Shown piece by piece: positions 20,539-30,402 of a DNA stretch of 64,000 nucleotides. The first letter of the stretch is position 1. Every line of letters starts with the position of its first letter. Below the pieces are notes generated by a model. It was not told the origin of the DNA, did not search any database, and saw only the letters and a list, made by a program, of their open reading frames with translations. The DNA is from Carpediemonas membranifera (taxonomy: Eukaryota > Fornicata): positions 1,736,001 to 1,800,000 of the forward strand of contig JAHDYR010000012.1 in the NCBI GenBank assembly GCA_019828565.1, written 5' to 3'. The position numbers and the translations under genes were made by a program.

Positions 20539-22032
20539 ATGACGGGAAACAGCTGGTCCGACATACGACGACTGCCACCAGAGGTGCAGGAGGAGACTGA
20601 CCACCAGACTGGCACCTTGGCTAAGGTGCACTTCGAATCTTCTTCCGAACGAAGAAGCCGAGTATCTTGGCAGATTCAGAGCGCGATGCTCTTTGACTTT
20701 CGGCTTTATATCGAGTACTTCGCTGATTATGGGTATATCGCCGCCGACATCATTTGCGTCGCGCTATTCTTCATATTCTGTCCGTTTATCATTGTTCGCC
20801 GCATCCGATCGCCAATGATGACGGTACATGTCCTTTGTAGTTCATTTTACGTATTTACTGCCATTTCCGACATCATAGACCGCATCCAGGGCGACTACAT
20901 CTGGCCTGAGCAGTACCCCTTTACCATCTTCTATTACTTGAGTTTTGTGGGCACAAACATGTCCGTCTTCGCCCCATTCTGCGTCCTACCGTTCTTGATC
21001 ATCAGTGTCTTCCTGTCGCGACGTGGCTGGCATCTCAAGGGGCTCGACAAGTTCTTGCCCGTAATCGTCGTCGCCATCGTCGCCATCGCCATCCTCATCT
21101 CGGCCCTCATCCTCTTTGTCAGCCCCAGCAGCGGTTTCTTCGGCCCGCTGGAACGACGCGACTACGAGTCGATCATGATGGACCGTTCGTTCCAGACCGT
21201 TTCCCGCTTTGGTCGGATCAGCGTCATCCTCGCATGGGGGCTCTTGCTGATGGTCACGTACCTCGGGAACTACCCCGTGTTGAACACCCAGATGCTCCAC
21301 ATGTTCATCGCCGTCCTCCGTCTCATCACGCTCTTCGCATGGCCATTTAGCACGGACCTCGCGACTGGCGAGGTCGACATCCACTACATCGGCTTCGTCT
21401 TCCGTCTCTTCATCTCCTCAACAGCCCCTGTCGCCAACGTGGTCCTGCTGGTCACGGTCCCCATTCTAGTCTTCCCCAGCACAGTGGGGGAAATCTTGAC
21501 AACCACCACGGGATGCAGGGCTCTGTTCGAGTTCCTCAAACTCGAGTACTCCGAGGAGAACCTGACATTCCTGTTCGCCATCCGCCACGCCATCATCGCG
21601 GCGGGGTTCGACACGTTCTACACGCTCAAGTTCCTGAGGGAGGTCAACGCGACGTACCTCAGCGAACAGTCCGACCAGTGCGTCAACCTGCCCTCAGAGA
21701 TCTCGAACCCCATCCGGATTGCCATAGACAAGGCGACCCAACCCGACGTCACCCCCGAGTTCGTCGAGGCGTTGTTCACCCCAGCCATCGCTGACGTCAG
21801 AGCCATGCTCGACGGCAGCTGCCAGCGCTTCGTCAACACTGACCAGTATGCCGCCTTCCTCCGGCACCTACAGATTGTCGAGGACCTACCCCAGGACCAT
21901 AGCGTGCTGGGCATGATCCTGCAGTGGATCACGCAGCGGGACAGGACGCTGATCACGCCGCTGGTGCTGAAGCAGCTTCCAGACGAGTACGCGTGGATGG
22001 TCAAGAACTCTGGCAGCGTGGGCATGTTTTAG
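20539..22032 (+). CDS. Seven-transmembrane protein with C-terminal RGS domain
   Basis: About 497 residues from the chosen ATG (an upstream in-frame ATG at 20488 is only 45 bp after uS11 and adds nothing conserved). About seven hydrophobic helices follow a ~60-residue N terminus (roughly residues 60-325). Next comes an RGS box (about 330-455) with the family pattern: a first helix and GCRALFEFLKLEYSEENLTF, then the central helices and the closing RFVNTDQYAAFLRHL. RGS domains speed GTP hydrolysis by G-alpha subunits. The 7TM-RGS arrangement is known from plant AtRGS1 and some protists. Plasma membrane location is inferred from the topology. Confidence 0.82.
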   Translation: MTGNSWSDIRRLPPEVQEETDHQTGTLAKVHFESSSERRSRVSWQIQSAMLFDFRLYIEYFADYGYIAADIICVALFFIFCPFIIVRRIRSPMMTVHVLCSSFYVFTAISDIIDRIQGDYIWPEQYPFTIFYYLSFVGTNMSVFAPFCVLPFLIISVFLSRRGWHLKGLDKFLPVIVVAIVAIAILISALILFVSPSSGFFGPLERRDYESIMMDRSFQTVSRFGRISVILAWGLLLMVTYLGNYPVLNTQMLHMFIAVLRLITLFAWPFSTDLATGEVDIHYIGFVFRLFISSTAPVANVVLLVTVPILVFPSTVGEILTTTTGCRALFEFLKLEYSEENLTFLFAIRHAIIAAGFDTFYTLKFLREVNATYLSEQSDQCVNLPSEISNPIRIAIDKATQPDVTPEFVEALFTPAIADVRAMLDGSCQRFVNTDQYAAFLRHLQIVEDLPQDHSVLGMILQWITQRDRTLITPLVLKQLPDEYAWMVKNSGSVGMF

Positions 22033-22155
22033 AGGTAACATATAGCGTCACTGTCATAGTAAACCAACGGTTTGGCGGATTTCCGGACTGCCGGAGAGAC
22101 CCATGTGAGTCCGGCATTATTAAGCCGTGAGACTGAGAAGCTGTGACGCGAGAGG

Positions 22156-22515
22156 ATGACTGAGGTCCTTCGCCCCGACTCGGAGATGGCAAGATACCAA
22201 CACCTAGCTGCATTGACGACGCAGACGGCCCCGATTGCTAAGTTTGTGTCGAGATACCGCGCTCGCGCTCGTTTCCTCTTCGGTGACGTCGATGCCGTTG
22301 ATAAGGCCTTCGCGGTGGTCAAGCTGTCGACCAGCCTCGGGGCGAGCCAGGCAAGCGGACGGCCAACCGCGGGGCGATGATGTCCCGGTCCCTCGCCCTC
22401 GGTGGCAAGCGACTTACCCCTGCAGTTGCCAAGAGGATCGCGGCAGCCATGGTCGACCTACTCAACCAGTATGCGGCCATCCGCAGCATCGCCCGCGAGC
22501 TCACGCCGGATTGAC
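22156..22515 (+). other. Possible small or broken coding segment, unidentified
   Basis: An open stretch from ATG 22156 to 22380 and a second frame from about 22340 to 22515 (ending RSIARELTPD) look coding in composition, with alanine- and arginine-rich helices. They are in different frames, so an intron or frameshift would be needed. No family recognised. Confidence 0.25.
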
Positions 22516-23140
22516 AGGAGGCTGAGGAACCCGCTGACACTGTAAATGTACGAAGGTGACCCCGAGTGGGACCAGGCCGCGTTTCCTAAGCTGCTCGGGT
22601 GGATGAGATGACCACCAGAACCAAGCGGCGAACGTCCACAGGCTCGGGTGGGTAGTCAGGGTTACTGGGACCTAGACTCGCTTTCTCGCGCGGATTGTAT
22701 GTCTAGGGTCAGCAGTGCCGATGTTCAACCCTAGGTGTCCTCGATGAGGGCGATCCAGCGGTAACCTGCTTTGCAGTCAAAAATGCAGTTCCCACGGAGC
22801 TTTACAAGGCAGTCCTCGATGATCGTGATAGGGTGAATGAACGGCGTTGTTTGCCGGAAACAACCGGATTGGGTCGCCCCATGCCCCGTCGCCCAGGCCA
22901 TTATACTGTGCCCACACCATCTCAGACGATGGTACAGCGACCCATAACTGTCCGTAAGCCCTCATGATCTCGTTACTGGGCGTCGAACAAGAAGAAGACT
23001 CCGGAAAAATGGAGGAAATCTGGCAAAACTCCGCGACTCAAGATGACGAAGCCTTCAAAGAACGGCGCTGTGAATGCCGAAATACCACAGAAAGAGGGCA
23101 TTCCAGCGAATAATCCTTCTTCTGGGCCGCAGTTTGATTT
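22516..23140. other. Intergenic, nothing recognised
   Basis: No convincing gene, repeat or structural RNA seen. Confidence 0.5.
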
Positions 23141-24952
23141 TTGTGCCGTTTCTCACACAGGAGCGACAATGGAGAGGTGACTGTGGTTCCGCGTCGCAGC
23201 TCTCGACTTGGTACGCCTACAGCCCCCATGATTCTGAAGAAGAAGGGATCTAGAGCAGGAAAGAAGCGTGTTGACAAGATGAAACTGCCCAACGTGTGCA
23301 ACAGACCCAAGAGGGTGAAAAAGAAGGTTGCGTACTATCAGTCCCCCGTCCCTTCGCCGGACGAGATCCTCAAGAAGAGGCGAGAGGACAATGAATACGT
23401 CTTCAAGAACCCCGGCTACGACGTCCTGATTGACAACCCGGACAGGATCCCAGGTATCATGATGCGGCGCGAGAGGAACTATTACGACCCGAACTGCGTC
23501 TCCCTGCAGGAAGAGTGGGTGCTGTTCGAGGATTGGGAGAATCTAGGGGCAGCGGGTCCACTGTACCTGGGCCACGCCGTCGAGAACGAGTACGGTGTCG
23601 TCGCGATCAGTCTCACTGTTGACGACAACTACCTCGAACTATTCCTGCCCGCCACCCTCCTCGAGCGCATAGCCGGCGTGCCTCTGACGGATGTCCCGGT
23701 CACTCTCGACCTCCACGGCGGCCTCGTCGCCCTGGATGATTTCAGGCAGTTTATCAAGGAGCACAACGACCTGCTGCCGACTGTTGTGGCCCACCCCTTC
23801 TGGCAGGCTGCGTCTCTCTTCGTTGATTACACGAGCACCGACTTCGCCGTCTCTCTCATTCGCTGCCCCGATGCCCACAAGCCCCTGCTGGACGGGGCCT
23901 TCGATTACATCGACAGATACACGAAGGGGCGGCAGCAGGTCTGGTCCCAGTACTGCTCGTGGTACAGCACGTTCATCCACGCGGACCCGGCCTACAGACC
24001 CCGCATCCAGGGCGTCCTGTCACTGTTCGCCACCGAGTTCCTAGCCAAGCCCAGCAAGAAGCGGAGTGCCATCGAGAAGGTCGAGCAGCACCTCTGCTTC
24101 CTCGCCATGGCCAAGCGGTTTGAGATCCCAGAGGTCCCTGCCCTGCAACGTCAGTTCGAGGAGGAGATGGTGCCCCTTCTCACGGACTTCGACGACATAT
24201 GCTCCTTCGACCTCACCAAGCCCAGCGCTTACACCTTCACCCGCATGGCGCCCCGGGAGGTGCTCGAAGAGCTGCTGATGTTCTTCAACAGCCACGCCTT
24301 CTTCGCCATCACCGACAACCTCCGCTTCGCTCCCCCGGCCCTGGCGATGCCGCTCGGCGTCAGCCCCCTTGTGCGGTGGATCCCGTTTATCCGCCGGTTC
24401 ATGAAGGTCCCTGCAGACACCGAGCCGACGCCGACCCACGCCAAGCTTCTCGAGCAGCTGTTCTACACCAGCACTCACATCATCTTCGCTCTGTCGCACT
24501 GGTGTTCGTATCGACTGCCGACGGAGTTGTTCTTCCCCGAGATCGACTACATGCGGCGCTACATCTGCATGATGGAGGCGTGCGAGCTGCTCAACACTGA
24601 CTACGTCGCCGAGTACAGCCTCGCCATGTCCGTGTTCCACCTCGGCGTGGCTGACGCCCCCGTGTACATGGGCGGGGCACACGACTGGCGCTGGGCGTGC
24701 GGCAGGATTGTCCGCGAAGCGTCTCTGTCCTCCGTCAAGGGCGCCCTCATCCGAGCTGGGCCGTGGGGCTACGAGAACAGGTTCCACGCCACGCTGCTCA
24801 GCATCCCAGCGCTGCACTACCGCTCGCTGCCGTTCGTGACCAGCCCGTACGTCGACGACCTCAGGGCCCTGCTCTCGCCCGAGGACAGCGATGACGAGAC
24901 CGACTCCGAGGACGAGTCCCACAGCGGGTCCGGTGGCGAGGAGGAGGATTAA
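23141..24952 (+). CDS. Unknown protein with basic N terminus and acidic C-terminal tail
   Basis: Up to 603 residues; a methionine at 23230 is an equally plausible start. The first ~70 residues are rich in Lys/Arg and could hold a nuclear localisation signal (for example KKKGSRAGKKR). The middle is a helical, aromatic-rich body without a motif I recognise. The last ~25 residues are almost all Asp, Glu, Ser and Gly. Basic head plus acidic tail is common in nuclear or nucleolar proteins, but that is only a suggestion. G/C-ending codons dominate, as in the neighbouring host genes, and no intron is needed. Confidence 0.75.
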   Translation: MCRFSHRSDNGEVTVVPRRSSRLGTPTAPMILKKKGSRAGKKRVDKMKLPNVCNRPKRVKKKVAYYQSPVPSPDEILKKRREDNEYVFKNPGYDVLIDNPDRIPGIMMRRERNYYDPNCVSLQEEWVLFEDWENLGAAGPLYLGHAVENEYGVVAISLTVDDNYLELFLPATLLERIAGVPLTDVPVTLDLHGGLVALDDFRQFIKEHNDLLPTVVAHPFWQAASLFVDYTSTDFAVSLIRCPDAHKPLLDGAFDYIDRYTKGRQQVWSQYCSWYSTFIHADPAYRPRIQGVLSLFATEFLAKPSKKRSAIEKVEQHLCFLAMAKRFEIPEVPALQRQFEEEMVPLLTDFDDICSFDLTKPSAYTFTRMAPREVLEELLMFFNSHAFFAITDNLRFAPPALAMPLGVSPLVRWIPFIRRFMKVPADTEPTPTHAKLLEQLFYTSTHIIFALSHWCSYRLPTELFFPEIDYMRRYICMMEACELLNTDYVAEYSLAMSVFHLGVADAPVYMGGAHDWRWACGRIVREASLSSVKGALIRAGPWGYENRFHATLLSIPALHYRSLPFVTSPYVDDLRALLSPEDSDDETDSEDESHSGSGGEEED

Positions 24953-24957
24953 AAGTC

Positions 24958-25817
24958 TTATTTTATGTTATGGTGCTCGAGCTGTCTCACGCTAGTCCCA
25001 GCGGGCGGCAGACCCGGGGTTGTGCAGCGAGTTGGCCGAGTCGAGGCTGGTTCAGCCAGCACACTGCTGTTGATGTCCCCTAGCTCGGCATCGGGGACCC
25101 TCTCAGCGAACCCTGCCTCCTCGAGCTCTCGCGCAACCGCGAGCGCCTTGGGCAGCATGTCCTAAGCGAGGTACCCTGCAGAATCCTCATCGAACGGGGG
25201 CGGGGGTGCCACCCACGGCGGTGTGTAGCCGCTCATGGTCCACTTGATGACCTCCTCTGGTGCGTTCATGGCGGCCAGAAAGTCGGGATCCAGCGCGCCA
25301 CCCGGGCGGAAGGGGGCCTGAGGCACCACCCTCAGAGTCTGCGACGGCGTCTCCACGCACAGTGGATCGGCCCTCCCACCAATCCGCCATCACCGCACGG
25401 ACTAGATCCAGTACGGCGGCCTGGCCCTCCACGGTGGAGAGGGCCTGGGCGACCTCGGTGGGCTCGACGGAGGTCTCCGGAGTCTTCGCTATTCGGCTCG
25501 ATGGGAGCTTGACCCCCGGAGGCTATGACCGAAGATGCCTCGACGTGATGTGCGAGGACTTCCGGCTGCCCGACGCCTTGCTGGGCGGAGGCTGATACCG
25601 GCTCGACAGGGGTCCGTACAGGCCCTCTGGAGACTTTCACTCGCATTATCCTATTCTGGTGTCCACGTGACGCGACCCGTGTATCTCCACAATCAAACTC
25701 ACGATATGACTTGGCTTTTACCTCGTCTTCAGGAATACTTCCTCGGGATTTCGTGGAGAGCGTCGGAGGTAAGCCCGGCGGCTGCTCCGATCTTTTCACA
25801 CCTGGGCCAGACGCCAC
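24958..25817 (-). pseudogene. Decayed coding remnant, unidentified
   Basis: On the - strand several short open pieces (25817-25332, 25432-25187, 25356-25162, 25158-24958) read like protein but need two or more frame changes and a stop read-through. Fragments such as PEEVIKWTMSGYTPPW and LEEAGFAERVPDAELGDINS might be the stretch before an RT domain, similar in style to the remnant at 27-28.6 kb. Low certainty. Confidence 0.3.
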
Positions 25818-25873
25818 GGGAGAGACTCGATCTCAATTCGACTCGACGCCAGTCAGAGTAGCGCAGCAGGAGA

Positions 25874-26815
25874 ATGAATTCAACCGATGCCGCGCTATAC
25901 TTCGAAACACAGCATGCAATCCTCATTTCTAGGGCTTTAGAGGCCATTTCATTCAACATTGCTACTCAGCAGGTCTGCATTTCCGTGGAAGGGACCGAGG
26001 AAGAAGGAAGAGACCTCAAATTTGTCTCCATCTCTCCAGATCGCTGTCTTGAATGCAGCGTGTCTATCACAGAGCGTGTAATGAGCATCGACAGCGCTGC
26101 AGGCAGCGGGTTGTACACCATTGCAGACCAGACCAGCGACAAGGCGCCCGATGCCCAGCTGATACTCAACTCGCTCACAACGTCGGGATTTGAGCCCTTC
26201 TCAGTACGGGTGTCGGACCTCCGGATGGCGCTGGACCTTGTACTGCCCCACTCGCCACCCCGGGTGACCTTTTATCATGCCGGGCAGGGGAAACCACTAG
26301 TAATCGTTATCAAGGCGCACGACCACGTCCTCTCGAGTGTCCAGATCGCCACGCAGCCCCTTATCCGCGATCTGATCGGCGTGGACTTCGACCCGACGAC
26401 AGTCACACACACAGCGACGCTACAGCCGCACGCCCTGCCGATGGCATTTCCCCTCAAAGGCCGGATGAGGATAGACCAATCAAACTTCGCCCGTATCCGG
26501 TTTGACGGCGAGTCAGAGCGCCTTGTCATCATGAGCGGGTCGTCCGAGGTGGAGGCCCAGACGGAGTTCCCCATGGATGCACCGATCACCGTGTTCGAGC
26601 GGCCGCCCGCCCGCGGGTTCGAGTCGGCGGAGTTCGGGTACAAGCCTGCGCACCTGGCGACGGCGGTGCTGAGTGCGAAGTACGCTCATCTGACCCGGTT
26701 GCTCATCACCAGCGAGGGTGTGCTCAACGTCGCCCACCTGATTCCTAGGGAGACCAACGTGCGGTGCTTCGTGCAGTTCTTTCTCATGCCGCTTGTGGAC
26801 GCACTGCCGGGCTGA
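25874..26815 (+). CDS. RAD1: Rad1-like subunit of the 9-1-1 checkpoint clamp
   Basis: 313 residues, close to the ~280-residue Rad1 of animals. It has a PCNA-type fold pattern of alternating strands and helices in two halves. The C-terminal half is the most telling: helix LATAVLSAKY, strand LLITSEGVLNVAHLI, then VRCFVQFFLMPL, matching the Rad1 end (RGFLSLQYMI...CFVEYYCCP). Rad1, Rad9 and Hus1 form a ring loaded at DNA damage to activate the ATR-type kinase. Start chosen at 25874; no intron. Nuclear location follows from the family. Confidence 0.75.
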   Translation: MNSTDAALYFETQHAILISRALEAISFNIATQQVCISVEGTEEEGRDLKFVSISPDRCLECSVSITERVMSIDSAAGSGLYTIADQTSDKAPDAQLILNSLTTSGFEPFSVRVSDLRMALDLVLPHSPPRVTFYHAGQGKPLVIVIKAHDHVLSSVQIATQPLIRDLIGVDFDPTTVTHTATLQPHALPMAFPLKGRMRIDQSNFARIRFDGESERLVIMSGSSEVEAQTEFPMDAPITVFERPPARGFESAEFGYKPAHLATAVLSAKYAHLTRLLITSEGVLNVAHLIPRETNVRCFVQFFLMPLVDALPG

Positions 26816-26998
26816 TGGTCGCGCTGATTCTAGAGGATATCACTCGATTTGCAGTAGATTTGCTTTAGATCGGCGCTACTCCTCGATCGTGTCGTTTGGG
26901 TCTGGCCTGTGGTTTGGGGGACTGCGCGCCAGTTAGGGTCCTCCCGAACGATGGATCTCTGGTGTGGCTTGCGGCTGGGGTGGGAGGTGGGAGGCGGG

Positions 26999-27022
26999 GT
27001 AAGGTAAGGTACCTTACCTTAC
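26999..27022. repeat. 24-bp perfect palindrome made of GTAAG/CTTAC units
   Basis: A perfect palindrome centred on GGTACC (27008-27013), sitting at the edge of the decayed retroelement. Related repeats occur near 52160-52175 and 62571-62652. Confidence 0.6.
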
Positions 27023-28570
27023 AGGGTTCTTGTCCACTGCCTCGAACGCCGCAAGGAGGGCGTCCTTGTGCTCCTTGGTCAGGCAGACCCGCTGGTGCTC
27101 CTTCCGGGTGCCTCTCTCATCCTGCGAGTGCGAGGCGGGTGCCACGGCACCGTGGAAGGGGCGGGCAATTACCTTACAATGTTCGAGATGCCTAACGCCG
27201 CCGGCTCTAGCGCAGCTAGCTTGCCGTGCCAAGACTCGACCTCAGGCAGCGGGAACTCCGTCGTACTGTCTTCTCGACTGTCACCAGTATCCAAGCGTTG
27301 CACGCGTTCTGCTTGTCCTTCGGGATGAACAGCATCTCCCGCCGAAGATCGTGGACGAGTCCCATGAACACCGGGGTCTGGGAGGCCTCGCTAGTCTTAG
27401 CATCCTTGAAGCGAAGGTTAACCGCCATACCGAGGGCACGGAGAGTGTCCCTGCTCGCCGTATACCTTGCTCCTTCGTGACCCCGTAGACGCAAAGTCAT
27501 TGATGAGATGGGCTGTCGGTATACCCAGTGCTCGGGCCGCGCACACGAGAGGCTGTGTGACTCTCGTGAAGAGGTGAGCGGAAGGCGAGGCGCCCATGGG
27601 GAGAGCTGTGAATGAGGTGGGGCCTCTGTCACTCTGGAATGCGGCTATGGACCTGGCCTTGTCGTCAATGGGGACTTGGTAGAACCCCTTCTCCAGGTAA
27701 CGTGCACATCCAGCCATATTGCTGGTCGAGGAGTGTAGGCTGTCCCTCAAAGGCAAAGGGTTGCACGTCGAGGAACGCGTTGGGCCACCTCATGTCGGCG
27801 ATCTCGCGGTGACTGCCATCGTGATTGGGTGCCGAAGAGCCCGATCGGCCGGGCGAGGACGGGGACCCCCTTGGGGTGGGTCTTGGCAATCCCGCTCTTC
27901 TTCAGCTTAGCGGCTATGGCTGTCGGCCATCCCACTTTCTTGCCATTGGTCATCGGCGAGGGGGACCCGTGAGGCCCCAGGCAGCGGGAACGCCCGCTTG
28001 GTTGCGGCGGAGATGACCTCGTCGCAGTAGCCCACCGCCGCGACGTGTGCGGAGACGCTGCGAGAGCCTGGCCGGCCTTGAAAGGTCCGACGGAAACCTC
28101 GGGAGCGCTCTTGTGTATGTAGTCCCGTGCCCTGGCCTTCTCTTCCTCTGGCGTCTCGCTCCAAAGGACCCTGACGGGGCCGAGGAATTCCGCGACATGA
28201 GCGCGGAATTCGGCCAGCTGGTTGGGGCGGCGCTTCTTGCAGGGTGTCGCAACCCACCTGGTGGGAATGCCAAGGATGGTCTTGGCTGGGGCCGGGCTGG
28301 GGTGGGCGTTAATGCCACCTGGGCCGGTGACTGGACCTGCGGGGCCTCAGGGCGCGGCGACGTGAGGGTGATGACCCTGCCGGGCGCAGGTAACTCGTCC
28401 CATCCATCCTCGATGTCGTTGGAGACCTCCTCGGGTGCGGTGTGGGGCACCGGTGTCCTGGGCTCCGGTTCTGCACTGGGTCTGCCTGAGGTGGCGTCCG
28501 GCACGAACATCGGGGGCACAATGCCGCTCGGGACCAGAAAGAGAGTACTGGGTTTATCATTACCGGTTTA
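27023..28570 (-). pseudogene. Decayed reverse transcriptase remnant (possibly DIRS-like)
   Basis: On the - strand, open pieces in changing frames carry RT-like text: YLEKGFYQVPIDDKARSIAA, then TALPMGASPSAHLFTRV and LINDF (27756-27418), and FMGLVHDLRREMLFIPKDKQ (27632-27216). The motif LPMG...F...V with a single DF in place of YxDD, and the later FMGL...P.DK, resemble RTs of tyrosine-recombinase elements such as DIRS. Upstream pieces (28519-27747) would be its gag/N-terminal part. Several frameshifts; dead. Confidence 0.5.
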
Positions 28571-28913
28571 TTATTCGTAGACACTGGCTTTCTTTATTTT
28601 CGGACTGGGTCCTCGGCTGCCGGCCACCCCCGCCGCTCGTGACGCGAGCCTTCTTCTTTCTCGGCGCGAGGTAGAGAGGCACCTCATGCAACATACTGGA
28701 GGTGATGTCGCACGTCGCCGCGAGCTTCTTCCGAATGATCACAAGCTCAGACCCAGACCGGACATTTATTGGGAAAGATGTCGACACAGGTATGTACGAT
28801 CCTGCACAGTCGGTGTAGGCTCTGGCAGCGTCTGATCCGGGTCTGATCTTCCGAAGTGTGTGTGAGATTTTCGCCACTGAAACAAGGTCTGTTGGTGCCG
28901 AAGCGGGAGAATA
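28571..28913. other. Intergenic, nothing recognised
   Basis: Contains the upstream region of the phosphotransferase gene; a - strand frame here has no recognisable content. Confidence 0.4.
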
Positions 28914-30056
28914 ATGCTTACTCCAGCTGAAAAGACACACTTGCTGAACTACAAGTACCAAGGCGGCGATAACTCTTTGCTTATGCGTTTCTTCCTGCGT
29001 CCGTTTATCTATAATCCCATTGTCCGCGTGTTGCCAAAGAACCTGGCTCCGAATGTGATCACAGTTGTTGGCATCCTTGCCACCGTCATCGGCTACCTCG
29101 TAACCATCTACGTCTTCCCCCAGTTCCCCGACGAGGACACGTCATACGCCCCCGTCCCGTGGCTCTCCTTCCTCCTCGCCGCATGCCTCTTCATCTACCA
29201 GACATGCGACAACATTGACGGCCCCCATGCCCGCAACATCGCCTGCTGCTCGCATGTCGGCGACTTCCTCGACCATGCCGGGGACCAGATCGCCTTCTTC
29301 ACGTTCATCACCTCCCTGACGACAACCTTCTTCACGGGCCCGACCCTGCTGTCAGCCTTCTCAGTGCTCTCCGTGATGTGGGCCGGCTGGTTCGCGCAGT
29401 GGGAGACGCTGTACATGGGCAAGCTCGTCCTCGCCCCCATCAACGGGTGCATGGAGGGCATCTTCACCGGCGTCATGATCCATGTCGGATTCGGCCTCTT
29501 CCCCGACATCCCCATCTCTCACGTCACCCTCCCCGCCGTCGGCACCGTCTCCGTCGGCCAGGTCATCGCCCTCGTCTCCGCAGTCGGCGGCGTCACCCTC
29601 GGCCCCACTGCTTCCCTCGTCTCCGTGTTCAAGAAGCTTGGGCCCCGTGCCTACGCCAGGTCCCTCATGACCCACTTCCCCTATCTCGTCCTCAACGGCC
29701 TCTGCTTCGCCACGGCCCTGCTCGACCCCGCCGTCAGGGCCCATGTGCCACACGCCTGGATGAGCCTGCACGGCGTCCTCATCTGCTATATTATCATGAA
29801 CCTCATCATCCACCGCCTCGTCGGCCGGCCGTTCCCCCTCCTCCAACCCGCGATCCTCCTGGCCGTTGTCCCCTTCGCCGTGGCTGTCAGCAACAAGCTC
29901 AACCCGGTCCCCTTCGAGGTCAGGGTCAACGTCATGGTGATATGTGCCGTCTTCGCGGCTGTAATGTTCGCTGTCAAATTCCTTAAGGTCGCCTCGGACA
30001 TCTCTGCTGCCAGTGGAAAACCCCTCTGGACCGTCCCGAAGACAAAGCGGGACTAG
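28914..30056 (+). CDS. CDP-alcohol phosphatidyltransferase (ethanolamine/choline phosphotransferase type)
   Basis: 380 residues, like eukaryotic EPT1/CPT1 (about 390-400). The catalytic signature DGx2ARx8Gx3Dx3D is complete: DGPHAR, eight residues, GDFLDHAGD (about residues 101-123). The N terminus (NYKYQGGDNSLLMRFFLRPF, then LAPNVIT) is typical of this branch. About ten hydrophobic helices follow. The enzyme transfers phosphoethanolamine or phosphocholine from the CDP-alcohol to diacylglycerol in the last step of the Kennedy pathway, in ER or Golgi membranes. Which head group is used cannot be read from the sequence. No intron is needed. Confidence 0.93.
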   Translation: MLTPAEKTHLLNYKYQGGDNSLLMRFFLRPFIYNPIVRVLPKNLAPNVITVVGILATVIGYLVTIYVFPQFPDEDTSYAPVPWLSFLLAACLFIYQTCDNIDGPHARNIACCSHVGDFLDHAGDQIAFFTFITSLTTTFFTGPTLLSAFSVLSVMWAGWFAQWETLYMGKLVLAPINGCMEGIFTGVMIHVGFGLFPDIPISHVTLPAVGTVSVGQVIALVSAVGGVTLGPTASLVSVFKKLGPRAYARSLMTHFPYLVLNGLCFATALLDPAVRAHVPHAWMSLHGVLICYIIMNLIIHRLVGRPFPLLQPAILLAVVPFAVAVSNKLNPVPFEVRVNVMVICAVFAAVMFAVKFLKVASDISAASGKPLWTVPKTKRD

Positions 30057-30402
30057 ACGCAATGTTCATAAATGGGTGAATTTATGCTAACCAGTGACGG
30101 GATCCACAGGGAAGTTGACCCCCATCCAGTCCGGGTGCCGGCCGTTTACAGTGGGGTCGGACGTCAGGCACAACAGCGGCAGTGGCGGCAATGTGAAATT
30201 GTGCCTCCATCGCTCTTCGTGTAAAGCCGAATGACAAGCTGCCATAGCTTCTTCTTAGTGGTTAGCTGCTTAATTGTGGCTTCGGCGCCGTTGGACGAGC
30301 TACGCTGGGGGAACGACACGTTGACGTGATCGACTATGCGGTGGCCGATCCACTTGGACGAAGCGTCTGGGCCGGAGCCCTCAGTCGAGGCGGCGTTGTC
30401 AG
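30057..30402 (-). pseudogene. Weak coding fragment beside LINE-2, possibly transposase-like
   Basis: On the - strand an open frame of about 79 codons (30399-30163) reads like protein (WIGHRIVDHVNVSF, NGAEATIKQL). The spacing loosely recalls the H..VNH..F...T..IE..W region of ISXO2/Merlin transposases. No start; cut by LINE-2. Confidence 0.25.

Noticed and set aside
24041-24922. Minus-strand ORF of 293 codons opposite the unknown protein
   Set aside because: Shadow frame produced by biased third positions of the + strand gene.
27030-27488. Plus-strand ORF of 152 codons
   Set aside because: It is the mirror of the decayed RT text on the other strand; its composition is not protein-like.
29361-30062. 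Minus-strand ORF of 233 codons opposite the phosphotransferase
   Set aside because: Shadow of the real gene: Asp/Glu/Gly-rich text caused by the C-ending codons of the + strand.
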